DNA of 64,000 bases from Gautieria morchelliformis. Lineage: Eukaryota; Basidiomycota; Agaricomycetes; Gomphales; Gomphaceae. This document shows positions 47,245 to 58,758 of the stretch, piece by piece. Every line of letters begins with the position of its first letter. Positions within the stretch are counted from its first letter, which is position 1. The stretch spans positions 1 through 64,000 of the forward strand of contig WHVA01000347.1 in assembly GCA_015179125.1 (NCBI GenBank). Reading direction: 5' to 3'. Below the pieces are notes generated by a model that ran no database searches, was not told where the DNA came from, and worked only from the letters and a program-made list of their open reading frames with translations. The position numbers were made by a program, and so were the translations under genes.

Positions 47245-48492
47245 GATAACACGGATGATCCGCGTGGCGTTAGCAGACACCGCGGACACAGACCCGGAGA
47301 AGTCTGTGCTAGCGAAAGCCAGCGTGACATTGGCTCATCCCGAGCCATATGCCGGGGGATCTGACCTCGAAGAGTTTGAAATCTTCGTGGCAGCCATCCT
47401 ACGATGGCTGAAAATGAATTGCCTCCTAGGGCCAACCAGCATAGACATGCAGGTTGGCTATGTGGGCACTCGCCTCACCGGCGAATCCCAGGAGTGGTTC
47501 CTTCGAAACGTTGAACGCTTCGATCGCCAGGTCCACAGCTGGACAATGGAAACTGTGATGCAAGGCCTTCAAAAAAGGTTCCTGCACACACTGACGTACC
47601 ATCACGCATCGAATAAATTCGACGCGGTCATGCAGGGCATGAAAACCGTTCAGGAAATGCTGAACGAGCTCACGAAATATGCGGCACGTATGATACAGCC
47701 GCCAGATGATTACACGTTCTGGAGACGGTTCATATCGGCGCTGCGCGAAACGCTGTGCAACGAGGTCCTCAAAAAGGGCTATAATGCCAAGAGCAGCTCA
47801 ATAGAGCAACTCTTCGAGACGGCCCGGATGATCGAGGAGGCATCCCGATACAACATGGGGATGCGCCGCGCAGAAAGCGCAGCAGCAACAGCAAGTGCTG
47901 CCCGGCTCACAGGGAGCAAGCCATTGACACAAATGGGCCTGACAAGGCCCAGCCTGTTCTCAAGAAATGGAACAGGACAATGGCTACCGCCCTCGCGCTG
48001 TATGGGATCCTGCTTTGCCGGTCAAATAGGAGAAATTCCATGTATTTTCGAAATAGTGACCTTAAAATGTAGCATACTGGTATTGCTATCATTGGGGATG
48101 AACTATTTAAACTTCCTCTAATTTCCTACCATTTTTTCGCCATTTCTAATGAAGTCTTTGGCTCAAAACACTTCTATTCTGTTGCAGCAGAGTTATGAAT
48201 CCACATGTATCCACAACTCTGCTTATTCAAACTCCGACGCGCGCGAGCCCGAAGAGCCTGTGGACACTTACGCACCCACAAACTCTGGCCAACCTACCGG
48301 TTCGGACTCAGCACTCTGGAAATAGCAATTTATTCCCAAGCCTCCACAACACAGTTTGTGCAATACAAACTCTGCCCAACCTATGCTACCATAGCAACAA
48401 GGCTATGCTAGGCTGTGCTGTGCCATAGCTACACTCACATTGGGTCCACAAGATACAACAATCTCTTGATAGTTTAGCTAAGAATCCCCCAT

Positions 48493-48712
48493 GGTCACAT
48501 GACTATCACATGACCTCAAAAACAGCTCAAAGTCACCTGATCATCCACAGTCACCTGACAATCACCTGATTATCTACAGTCACCTGACAATCACCTGACC
48601 TCAAAGTCACTTGATTATCTACGGTCACCTGACAATCACATGACACCATCACATGACCTCAATCCAGCTTGAAGTCACATGACTTTCCTTCATCACATGA
48701 TAATCACATGAG
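48493..48712 (+). promoter_or_regulatory. Array of 14 E-boxes
   Basis: CACATG, CACCTG or CACTTG occurs 14 times in about 220 bp, mostly as TCACATGA, TCACCTGA or closely related 8-mers, spaced at about 10-30 bp. These are CANNTG sites for bHLH factors. A TATA box lies 170 bp downstream. Confidence 0.7.
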
Positions 48713-48882
48713 CGTGGGTGTTTCTTGCATACTCTTAGCTTTACTGTCACAGAGCTGTGACTTTAACCCAATATAGCAATAGAACCTTCCACAGCCTTCC
48801 AATAGTTTCCAAACCTTTCCTGAAGCTTCTCTAAGCTTCCACAAGGTTCCTAGCAGTAGTTACATAAGCTAGATAGATGCAG

Positions 48883-48890
48883 TATAAATA
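48883..48890 (+). promoter_or_regulatory. TATA box of the LTR-like insertion
   Basis: TATAAATA in the plus orientation, downstream of the E-box array and pointing towards the 3' part of the insertion. Confidence 0.6.
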
Positions 48891-49889
48891 GCCTGCAGTT
48901 TTAGCAGTGAATCAGCCAATACATCATCATCTACTATCCACATACCTCGTGTGACTTGCCAAGCTTGCACAGCTTACTAAGCTGCTAACCCCAGCTAGGG
49001 TTATTACACTTACTTAGTGTATTAATTCTCAGTTAAGTAGTTGCGTTTCTACTTAGCCACCCGGACTAACACTCCAGGTGAAATTCTGCAGAGTGAGTCT
49101 GACAATCGATTTCCTTGTCAATTAGATCTCCAATACCCGAGACAAACTGATCAGTGGCTTTCCTGTTCAGTGACTTTCACAAGTCACTTCTTAAACCCTA
49201 GTCGCTCGTTTATTGCAGTGCATTGACGTTAATCGGGTCAGTCCACTTACAAACTCTCCTGTGAAGCCATTCCTATTTTTGGAGTACTTGGACCCCGATA
49301 GTTGTCCTCGAACCTGCAGACTTTTAGTTTATTGTTCAGTGCTGCTGAGAAACATATTGCCTTCCATCCGTATTAACTTGGACTAGTTTTTATGTGGATT
49401 GCAACCAAGGTACAAATATTAAATTATTTCCAGAGTTGTGCTGCAGCATTGTTTAATATTCTTTGAGTTTCGTATATGACACGTTCTGATATACCAAAGT
49501 GTTAGCTCTGACACCAAAGTCTTGAAGGGTTCCAAAACACATGCCCAGCACAAGCTGGATGCCTGCCTGAAGCTAAACAGCCTCAAGTGTCAGGGTCGTC
49601 CCCATGACCTGCCCCACCAACGAAAGCATTGGGCCGGCCTAACGATCGGCCCAGCGGCAGCCAAAGCAGCACCACGTGCTTTGAATGCGGCCAACCTGGC
49701 CACAAGAAGGCAGAGTGCCCCCAGCTTAGGTCCGGTATAAGGACAGCAGCCATGAGGCACAACGATGAGGCCGAGGATCCGAAGATGGATCTCGGTCAAA
49801 ATTCTCTTCAACAGATTGATGAAGAGGGGGAGGGTGATCCCCAACCCAACGACACTCCGGACAATGGAGTCGCGCCTGCTGAAGAGTGG

Positions 49890-50917
49890 TGTCATGACCG
49901 GTTTATTTCTCCTACCACACTACCTCTATGTTCCCCCTCGTCACTCCCCAGCATCTTCGCCAGAGTTCGCCGCACCCACCGACCACTCCTCCTCTACATC
50001 CACTCTACCCGCTGTTCGCCCCATTCTCCGAACCACTATTCGCTGCTCGCGCATTTCGCCAGCAGGCACACCATCAAATATGATCAATACCATTCACCCG
50101 GCATGATGGTTCATCATTAACCCCATCATCTTCTTAATCCAACCCCATTGGGTGTTCGTATGGCCAAAGTATGGTCGCAGGACGTCCCTTCCATAGGCCG
50201 TGCGGGATCAACCCAGTAAACAAAGAGTCCGTGCAGGGTAGCGTGTATGCGGGTCCCAAGACATGGTTTTGTCCATAAGTGCCTTTGCCCCCTTTACTCT
50301 CCGTCATTTCATGTTTGCATTCTCCCCTCACTCTATTGTGTTTATTCCATCTACTTAGTATCATGACTGCGCACCCCTATCCAACCCTGACTCATAACGG
50401 CCTCTTTCCTATTCACTGATACCTTACGAGCATTCGATATAAGTAGTTTACATTCGCATGTATATTCCCCAGTTCAATTATCATACGTTGTTCATCTTGT
50501 GCAACTTTGACCTCGCTGTGGTCGTCGTCTTAAGCCTTCTCTTGGAGATTTCCATCTTTGACTAGCAGAGGACTTAGGCGCCACTGGTGAGTTCTCATAC
50601 TTCATCTTCGTTACCTTAGCCTTCGAACCATTTTCTGTGCTGTTGGCGAAGGGCTCCGAAGGAGCACCTTCACCAGCGAAGGATTGTCAAGACTTAGACA
50701 GCCCTTCCATGAAACCTTGCACGTTACATCGTCAAGAGCCACGGGCTATTTCGCTTCGACTGTAGATAGGGTGAGCCCCGTTCAGGCAACCCTCTTACCT
50801 TGTGAACATTCATTGGTTCACCTATTCGCCGAACGGCATACTTATTCGCACAAGTTATTCGGGCATTCGCTGTGTTCACTAATACACGATATTACCGCCT
50901 GAAAACCAATCTTGACA
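49890..50917 (+). repeat. Gypsy-2 5' LTR
   Basis: A 1028-bp LTR containing GATATAAGTAG near 50430, a plausible TATA element. It inserts directly after the Gypsy-3 gag sequence. Confidence 0.88.
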
Positions 50918-51186
50918 GTATAATTGAACTAAAAAACTACAGTCAAAGCATTCATTCTATCCATTCATCACCTTTTTTACGCACCACATCTATTCGTGGG
51001 ACAGCCTCACCATTTCAAAGGTCATCTCTCCCCACACCGATCATTTGCTAGATTCCTGCCCCACTTGGCAGGCCTGCCCTATTCCCCTTCATGGGACAAC
51101 CTCTCCTCCATCACCTCTCTCTACAGATTCCTGCTTCGCCTGGCGGGCCTGAGCCTCGTCTATTCATGGGATAGCCTTACCCCTTC

Positions 51187-54100
51187 ATGGGTCGCCCTTC
51201 CCCATACCAATCCTTCGCACAGCTTTCTGCCCTACTTGGTGGACCTGGATCATCTCTCCTATTAGACTCTGACTCATTCTCCGCAACTCTTGCCGATGAC
51301 CATCCTACACCTCTGAATGCCAACCCTATCGACTCTGTACCACCAGCATGTTTATTCGCCTCTATTAGCTCCCATTCCAATTCGTCCTTCATCATCCATG
51401 TACACCTTCCCGGTCTCTCTAACTCAATCCATACTCTAATTGACTCTGGTGCCACTTCCAATTTCATTGATAGCTCCTTTTCCTCTCGTCCTGGTTTCGT
51501 ATGTACATCACTCCGTTCGCCGATCGCTCTCTCCCTTTTCAACAGGAAGCCAGCCACTGCTGGTTTCATTCACGAATATCTAGATACTAGTCTCACTTTC
51601 AGCGACTCCTCTTCGCAGGACATTTCGCTACTTGTCACAGGGTTACACCCTTCAGCCACAATCGTTCTTGGGCTTCCGTGGCTTCACTCTACGAAACCCA
51701 CGATCGATTGGGGCTCCCTCTCAATTACCTTTCCTTCCGGCACCGGTTTCATGCTCCCACGTATGACGGTTGCTATGGCCTGTACGATGATTTCCCCGCC
51801 GGCTATCTTCGACAGTATCCCCGAACTCCACACTGCATCAATGACATTGCCACCGCCAGTTCCTGGTTCGCATCCGTCCCCGCCATCCTTGGGTTACATC
51901 CCAAACACAGCGATTGGACCACTCTCCTACGTCCCGGTCCTTCCACCGGACGTCGCTTCTTTGCCCGCTCCTATTCCAAATCTTTCTGGTTATGAACAGA
52001 CGTTCGACGTGGATGGCGAACCCTTACTTCTCTCAACCAAGCCGATCAAGAATCACTCCTCTGAGTCCTCTATATCACTTCCTAACAATCTCATTCATCC
52101 ATTTTCAGTCACGAAAGAACCCATAATAGAAACCGAACCTATTCGACCAAAAACAGAGCCCATTCTGAGTCATTCTCGTCCCTGTACACCATGTACAGAA
52201 TTACTGATCAATGACCACACTCCTCCATGAAAACCCTCTACCGAAGGATGAGTTAGAAATGTTCAGGGCTGTGGTACCAGAGGAGTACCACAACTTCTTC
52301 GATATCTTCTCGCGTGCTAAAGCCAAAGACCTGCCCCCACATCGCCCTTATGACCACACCATCGAAATCGAGAATGATGGCACACCACCTCATGGCCCCA
52401 TATACCCACTCTCGAACAGCGAATTAGAAGCTCTCCGTGAATATCTCGAAGACATGCTTGGCAAGGGATTTATCCGCTCCTCCCAATCACCCGGTGGCAC
52501 CCCCGTTGTCTTCGCAAAAAAGAAGGATGGTATACTGCAAATGTGTGTGGACTATCGAGGGCTGAATCGTATCACGTGAGAGAAAAAGTACCCTATCCCA
52601 CTGATTCCGAGCGTTATTGACCAACTCAAAAGTGCGAACGTCTATACCAAATTCAACCTTCGCGCCGGGTTCAATAATGTTCGGATCGCCTCTGGCCAAG
52701 AGTGGAAGACAGCCTTCCGAACTCGATATGGGTCCTTCAAATACCTCGTCATGCCGTTCGGATTAACAAATGCTCCGGCGACGTTCCAGCACTTCATGAA
52801 TGATATCTTCCAGGACATGGCTGACGTCTTCGTTGTAGTCTACCTCGACGACACCCTTATCTTCTCAAAGAACAGGAAGGATCACTTGGAACATGTCCGA
52901 ATGGTCCTCGCCCGTCTTCGAAAGCATAACCTCTTCATAAAGCCAGAGAAATGCCTCTTCCATTCGAACTGGGTTGAGTTTCTCGGATTCATCATCTCTC
53001 CTGCTGGGGTCTCTATGGACATTGAAAAGACAGCTGCAATCACAAAGTGGCCTGTACCGACGAACGTTCGCGAAGTCCAATCGTTCCTAGGCTTTGCGAA
53101 CTTCTACAGAAGATTCATCATTTCGTTCTCAGACATCGTCCTGCCACTCACCCGCCTGACCAGAAAGGATACTCCATTCATCTGGGACGTGGAACAGCAG
53201 GAGGCTTTCGAAGCACTCAAAGCCACATTCTCAAAAGTCCCAGTCCTCATCCACTTCGACCCGAATAACCCAATCGTCATCAAAACAGACGCCTCCGACT
53301 ACGCCATCGCCGCCATCATCTCTCAGATCACCCCCTCCGATGGTGATATCCACCCGATCACCTTCTATTCGCGAGGAATGGCACCCGCCGAGATGAACTA
53401 TGAGATCTATGACAAGGAGCTGCTCGCCATCTGCTGTGCCTTCAAGCAATGGCGAAACTATCTTGAAGGGGCATCCCACGTCATCCTCGTCCTCTCCGAC
53501 CACAAAAACCTTGAATACTTCGCGACTACAAAACAGCTGACCCGACGACAGGTCCGTTGGTCCAAACACCTGTCAGGGTTCAACTATATCATTCGCTACC
53601 GAGCTGGGCGACATGGCACAAAGCTGGATGCATTGACCCGTTGGGGCGACGTGTACCCAAAAGGGGGGGATGGTGCTTACGCATTGGCAAATCCCCACAA
53701 CTTCCAGTCGATGTTTAAGACCGGGCAACTCATTCGTGCCATCATCCTTGACTCTGCATCACTGTTGACATCCATCCAACAGGGCCAGTTGACCGATCCC
53801 TTGTCCTCAGCCCAGATTACTCGTCTTCAGTCTCAGTCATTGGCAATCACCCCTTCGAATGTGAAGTCAGACCCCTGGTCACTTGGGGAGGATAACAAAA
53901 TGCTGTTATACAAGCAGCGAACATATGTCCCCGATCATAATGATATTCACTTGGACATCCTTCGCTCGCTGCATGACCATCAGTTAGCAGGCCACCCAGG
54001 GATCAGCAAAACGATGAAGAGCATTCGGAGACAGTATCATTGACCGAACATGTCCACCTTTGTCACAAACTACATCAGCTCCTGTTCAAAGTGTCGCCAT

Positions 54101-55232
54101 GCTAAATCCATTCATCACAAACCCTTCGGTCCACTTCGCTTTCTACCCATCAGCCACGACCTTGGGATTCTATCTCCATGGACTTCATCGAAGGGCTCCC
54201 ACCATCGGATGGACACGATATGACCCTTGTCATTGTCGACAGGCTAACGAAGATGGCCCTGTTCATTCCGACATTCTCAGACATTGATTCGGGGGAAATC
54301 GCCATGCTCTTCCTTCGACACGTATTCGCTAAACACAGTAGCCCCAGCGACATCATCTCCGATCGAGGGAAGCACTTCACATCCCGATTCTGGACCTCTC
54401 TCTGCGAAATCCTCGGCATCAAAGGCAACCTTTCTACAGCCTACCACCCCCAAACCAATGGACAGACCGAACAAGTAAACCAAATCCTCGAACAGTATCT
54501 CCGAGTCTATATCAACTACCAGCAGGATGATTGGGTTGACCTCTTGCCTCTCGCCGAATTCGCTTACAACAACACAGCCCATTCGACGACCCAGGTCACA
54601 CCCTTCTTTGCCAACAAAGGTTTCCATCCAAAACTTGAAGTATCGCTCACTTCGGTCGCTTCCGAGGACACTTATCGCCAGTCGGCAGACCTCAAGGACC
54701 TTCACCAATACCTTCGAGATCAAATCAAGAAAATAAATTATCCAGTACACTTTGGCCACAACCAGTCGCCGCATTCTGATCCCTGAGTTTCAGGTCGGCG
54801 ACAGAGTATGACTCAACTCGTGAAATATTCGCACAAAACGACCTTTGAAGAAACTCGACCACCGAAGACTTGGCCCATATCCTATCACGGCTAAAATATC
54901 TTCTCATGTGTTTCGCTTAGGCTTACCACTGGACCTTCGCCAGATCCACCCTGTGTTTCATGTATCCCTTCTTGAACCCGCCACGACATCTACCATCCCA
55001 GGTCGATATGCAGACCCCACACCTCCTATCGAAATTGACTCCGCTGACGAGTACAAGATCACGAAGATCCTCGATAGTCGCATTCGCCAGAAGCAATTGG
55101 AATACCTAGTGGAGTGGAAGGGATATGAACACACTCCCGACGCTACGTCTTGGGAACCTCTTCGAATGTTACTAATTCTGCTCGCAGACTCACCAAATTC
55201 CATGCGAAGTACCCCCAGAAACCCAAGGCTTA
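51187..55232 (+). pseudogene. Gypsy-2 Pol: protease to chromodomain, many disablements
   Basis: The protease has LIDSGATSNFID (about 51436). RT begins near 52211 ([24 protein letters not shown]), has a TGA at 52577-52579, then continues FRTRYGSFKYLVMPFGLTNA and YLDD near 52842. RNase H has VIKTDASDYAIAAIISQ. A finger region (near 53965-54110) contains TGA at 54041-54043 where Trp is expected. Integrase has MDFIEGLPPSDG, ISDRGKHFTS and YHPQTNGQTEQVNQI. The chromodomain (ITKILDSRIRQKQLEYLVEW) is near 55050-55160 and the frame shifts afterwards. Frameshifts also lie near 54165 and 54785. Residues expected at the stops follow from family patterns, not from alignment. Confidence 0.9.
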
Positions 55233-55612
55233 GATGTTTACCAAACCCCAAGAAAGCGATACTCTGTTCACATTCTACCTATAGATTCAACTCCCTTAAT
55301 TAATCTCCTCTCAATCCTCACCCAACTCCCTTCGACTCATTCTACGCCTGCAACCGACGCCTCTTCAGACGCTCCGAGCTCCCCATCAACCTCTTCTCCC
55401 CCCCCTCGATGGCTAGTAAGGGTACTCGAGGGTTGTGCATCATACTTGGCCATCGTCCTGACCATACCCCTTGCTATCTGTGCCCTCTTACCTTCCCCAT
55501 CAGGAGCAAAGCAGATGTGCAGTCACCTCACCGTGAGAGGCTCTGCAGCGCCCCTGACCCAGGCATACCCCTGGCCGACTGTGAATCAGAGTAGGGGACT
55601 TCGCCGAATGCA

Positions 55613-56078
55613 TCACCGAGTTAGCATGGTCGTCACGAGAATACAGGAGAAAACTATACCTTCTGGGTCCTCCCTAGTCACCTCCCTTCCTTCGCACCCC
55701 TTCGACGTCAGCGTAAAGATCGGAGCCGGAGTCGAATCAATATCCGCTTCTGCGGGTACCGATTCCAATGTCGATGCCGAACTCTCCAACCACACCCTCA
55801 TTTTCTGAATCTCCTCCGCCAGCTCGTCTACTTCGGACAGTCTTTCGAACGTTTGGTCGACCACCGCCTCGGCCTGCAGCATTTTCCAAAGCTCCTCCTT
55901 GACCTCATCATTAAACGAACGAAAGCTAATAAAGAAACAGGCCGGTACTCACTTGGACTCCTGCCGCATCGACCAACCACTGCTCCACATCCCCTCCTGA
56001 CTCTCCCCGAAGCTCCGGCCTAACCCTCGACATGACCTGCAATCGATCAAGGAGAGCTGAGTACCCAGGTGTCATCAT
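55613..56078 (-). CDS. Spliced antisense gene in Gypsy-2 (copy 1)
   Basis: On the minus strand, exon 1 (56078-55953, 126 nt) ends at a GTGAGT donor. A 49-nt intron follows, and exon 2 (55903-55613) ends in a stop, giving 138 residues. The protein starts MMTPGYSALLDRLQVMSRVR, has RPELRGESGGDVEQWLVDAA, then AEAVVDQTFERLSEVDELAE and IQKMRVWLESSASTLESVP. It is acidic and probably helical, with no domain I recognise. The start lies 213 bp from the 3' LTR, pointing away from it. The second Gypsy-2 copy has a matching gene with the same first-exon length and intron position. Confidence 0.65.
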
Positions 56079-56291
56079 AGGGGCAGTACTCTTGGCCGGG
56101 GTGCTTAGGTGGGCCCCATAACCTCGTTCCGCGCCACATTTTTAAAACAAAAAAAGAAGTCGTGCACGGACCATGCAGCTACGCAGGGCCCAGGCTTCAG
56201 AGATCCCATCGGGGGACCCATTACATCTTTAACGGTTCCGCCCCACCATAGGATGCAGCGTCGTTGGACTCCGAAGCTAGGAGGGGGGTAC

Positions 56292-57906
56292 TGTCATGAC
56301 CGGTCTATTTCTCCTACCGCACTACACTCTATGTTCCCCCTCGTCACTGTGGAAATTAAGAGTGTCGAGTGTAAGGTTTATTTTGATGAGGATAGATTGC
56401 GCAGGACTTTTTGTGCAGTGGGGCAAGTGTGGCACAGGTAAGTGTATCTCGAAATGATAGCTTGTGTGTGAAACAGGTGAGTCTGATTGACTGACAAGTG
56501 TGATATACAGCCCAGCTATTTATCCATCGTGTGGGACATGCTATGGTATAAGGGGAATAGGAGTGGGGGTAGGTGTATGTGTGCGGCTTGGGGTTCGGTG
56601 CACCGGATGCTGCGGTAGGTATGTACTACGTGAGTTGGAAGGAGTGTTGTTCTAACTAGGGACATCAGATGTGTGGTGATTGAGAATGTAAAAAGGTATC
56701 AGAATCGGAATGTGTGTGATGGACTAATCATCGAACTACTCCATGGATGGACGCATCTCAGGCTCAGGGTTCAGGGGTGGATCTGCTGATCGCTGGGTCA
56801 TTTATGCACTTGTGGGTCGACGGGACGTTGTAGTGGATCGTGTGGATGTGTGTGCGCTTGAGGGGAAAGGCTGATGATCAGTGGCACATGTGTATTGTGG
56901 GTAGGAAGGATTAGATAGGAGAAGTGTGAATAGATGTGTTGGAATGGAATTGTGACAGTCACTCCCTAGCATCTTCACCAGAGTTCGCCACACCCACTGA
57001 CCACTCCCCTCCATGTCCACTCTACTCGCTGTTCGCCCCATTCTCCGAACCGCTATTCGCTCCTCGCGCATTTCGCCAGCAGGCATGCCATCAAATATGA
57101 TCGATACCAGTCACCCGGCATGATGGTTCATCATTAACCCCATCATCTTCTTAATCCAACCCCATTGGGCGTTCGTATGGCCAAAGTGTGTTTGCAGGAC
57201 GTCCCTTCCATAGGTCGTGCGGGATCAACCCAGTAAATGAAGAGTCCGTGCAGGGTAGCATGTATGTGGGTCCCAAGACATGGTTTTGTCCATAATTGCC
57301 TTTGCCCCTTTACTCTCCATCGTTTCATGTTCGCATTCTTCCCTCACTCTATTGTATGTTTATTCCATCTACTTAGTATCATGACTGTGCACCCCTATCT
57401 GGCCCTAACTCACAACGGCCTCTTTCCTATTCACTAGTACCTTGCGAGCATTCGATATAAGTAGTTTACATTCGCATGTATATTCTCCAGTTCAATTATC
57501 ATACGTCGTTCATCTTGTGCAAATTTGACCTCGTTGTGGTCATCGTCTTAAGCCTTCTCTTGAAGATTTCCATCTTCGACTAGCAGAGGACTTAGGCATC
57601 ACTGGTGAGTTCTCATACTTCATCTTCGTTACCTTAGCCTTCGAACCATTTTCTGTGCTGTTGGCGAAGGGATTGTCAAGATTTAGACAGCCCTTCCGTG
57701 AGACCTTGCACGTTACGTCGTCAAGTGCCACAGGCTATTTCGCTACGACTGTAGATAGGGTGAGCCCCATTCGGGTAACCCTCTTACCTTGTGAACATTC
57801 ATTGGTTCATCTATTCACCGAACGGCATACTTATTTGCACAAGTTATTCGGGCATTCGCCGTGTTCACTAATACACGATATTAACGCCTAAAAACCAATC
57901 TTGACA
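56292..57906 (+). repeat. Gypsy-2 3' LTR, interrupted
   Basis: About 1.0 kb of LTR sequence, split by the 610-bp insertion at 56348-56957. It is preceded by the purine tract AGGAGGGGGGTA. Confidence 0.88.
56348..56957 (+). repeat. 610-bp solo LTR inserted in the Gypsy-2 3' LTR
   Basis: It begins TGTGGAAATT and ends AATTGTGACA. It is flanked by a perfect 5-bp duplication GTCAC (56343-56347 and 56958-56962). The uninterrupted sequence is seen in the 5' LTR near 49940. No coding sequence is present. The family is not otherwise seen in the window. Confidence 0.85.
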
Positions 57907-58758
57907 CATACCTGAACGGCATCCTCGAGGATGACATGTACATGTGCCAACCCGAGGGCTTCATCGAACCAGGGAAGGAGACAATGGTCTGCAAGCTGCA
58001 CAAAGGGATCTATGGGTTTAAGCAGTCAGGCATGGTGTGACACAACACCCTAAAAGCAGGGCTGGGAAAGTTGGGATTCATACCTGGGAACGCTGATACG
58101 ACCGTCTACTTCTGGTTCAGAGACAATGGTTCGATCGAGCTGGCCGGATGGTATGTCAATGACGGCCTGCTCACAGCTAACTCGACAGCAGCCATGGATC
58201 GCATGATATCAGATATCTGAGGCAGTTTCGACATCCAGGATCTGGGAGATCTAGATCGACTCATCGGCATCAGGGTAAGCTGGAACGGGGAGTTGGGTAC
58301 GATTCACATCTCCCAACCCTCCTTTATTCTCGCGATCCCCAAGAGGTTCGAGATAACATTGGGCAGGAACGTCACCTCACCTATGGATCCAGCGTCGGAC
58401 CTGCGTGCAGCCACCAACGCCGACGAGACTGTTGACGTACCTTATGCTTCACTGATTGGCAGTGTGTGGTAGTGACCCAACCTGATATCTCCTGTGCCAC
58501 CAACAAATGTGCCCAGTTCACATCCAAACCAATGCTTGCCCACTGGGAGGCAGCCAAGCGAGTCCTCAGATACCTCCTCCACACGAAGGAACACGGGATA
58601 TCTTACAATCCGGCCAGGGAGGGGATTGAAGGATATGCCCATAATCTCACCGGTTTCACTGACGCTGACTACGCCGAGGACGTTAATGACAGGAAATCAA
58701 CCATCGGGTGGGTCTTCATGTTCAACGGCTCACCCATATCCTGGCTGAAGAAAGTACA
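57907..58758 (+). pseudogene. Ty1/Copia RT-RNase H fragment
   Basis: TYLNGILEDDMYMCQPEGF, VCKLHKGIYGFKQSG and GWYVNDGLLTANS are the copia-type reverse transcriptase. DLDRLIGIRVSW, HISQPSF and FTDADYAEDVNDRKSTIGW belong to its end and to RNase H. TGA at 58038-58040 (Trp expected) and 58218-58220 (Arg expected) and a frameshift near 58470 break it. The YVDD active site reads YVND. Both ends stop exactly at Gypsy-2 LTR borders. Confidence 0.85.

Larger units (their letters stand above)
48041..49529 (+). mobile_element. LTR-like insertion in Gypsy-3 gag
   Basis: This 1.5-kb block has no coding sequence and interrupts gag. TTCCA occurs at both proposed edges (48036-48040 and 49530-49534). The left end is TGTATTTTCG, but the right end does not finish in CA, so the exact borders and an LTR identity are tentative. 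It holds a dense E-box array and a TATA box, as a promoter-bearing LTR would. Confidence 0.5.
45245..49889 (+). pseudogene. Gypsy-3 gag, split by two insertions
   Basis: From 45245 to 46406 the ORF has a Ser/Arg-rich start and a long, probably coiled-coil Gln/Ala/Glu-rich segment. If the LTR at 46407-47244 and one copy of its duplication are ignored, the frame continues at 47250 with TRMIRVALADTADTDPEKSV. It then has a capsid-type region (HPEPYAGGSDLEEFEIFVAA, EWFLRNVERFDRQVHSW, YAARMIQPPDDYTFWRRF). A second insertion follows after about 48040. The zinc knuckle CFECGQPGHKKAEC appears near 49687. The element is cut off at 49890 by Gypsy-2. The exact frame around the second insertion is not resolved. 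Confidence 0.8.
49890..57906 (+). mobile_element. Ty3/Gypsy retrotransposon Gypsy-2, nearly full length
   Basis: LTRs at 49890-50917 and 56292-57906 (the latter interrupted) start TGTCATGACCGG and end CCAATCTTGACA. Between them are a leader with imperfect tandem repeats of roughly 90-120 bp (50990-51260), protease, RT, RNase H, integrase and chromodomain, an antisense spliced gene, and a purine tract just before 56292. No gag domain is recognisable between the 5' LTR and the protease. Pol is broken many times. The flanking 5-mers (agtgg and catac) do not match, so the borders have been rearranged. Confidence 0.9.

Noticed and set aside
51678-51995. ORFs overlapping the Gypsy-2 protease region in other frames
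   Set aside because: Shadows of the protease frame; the LIDSGAT motif fixes the true frame.
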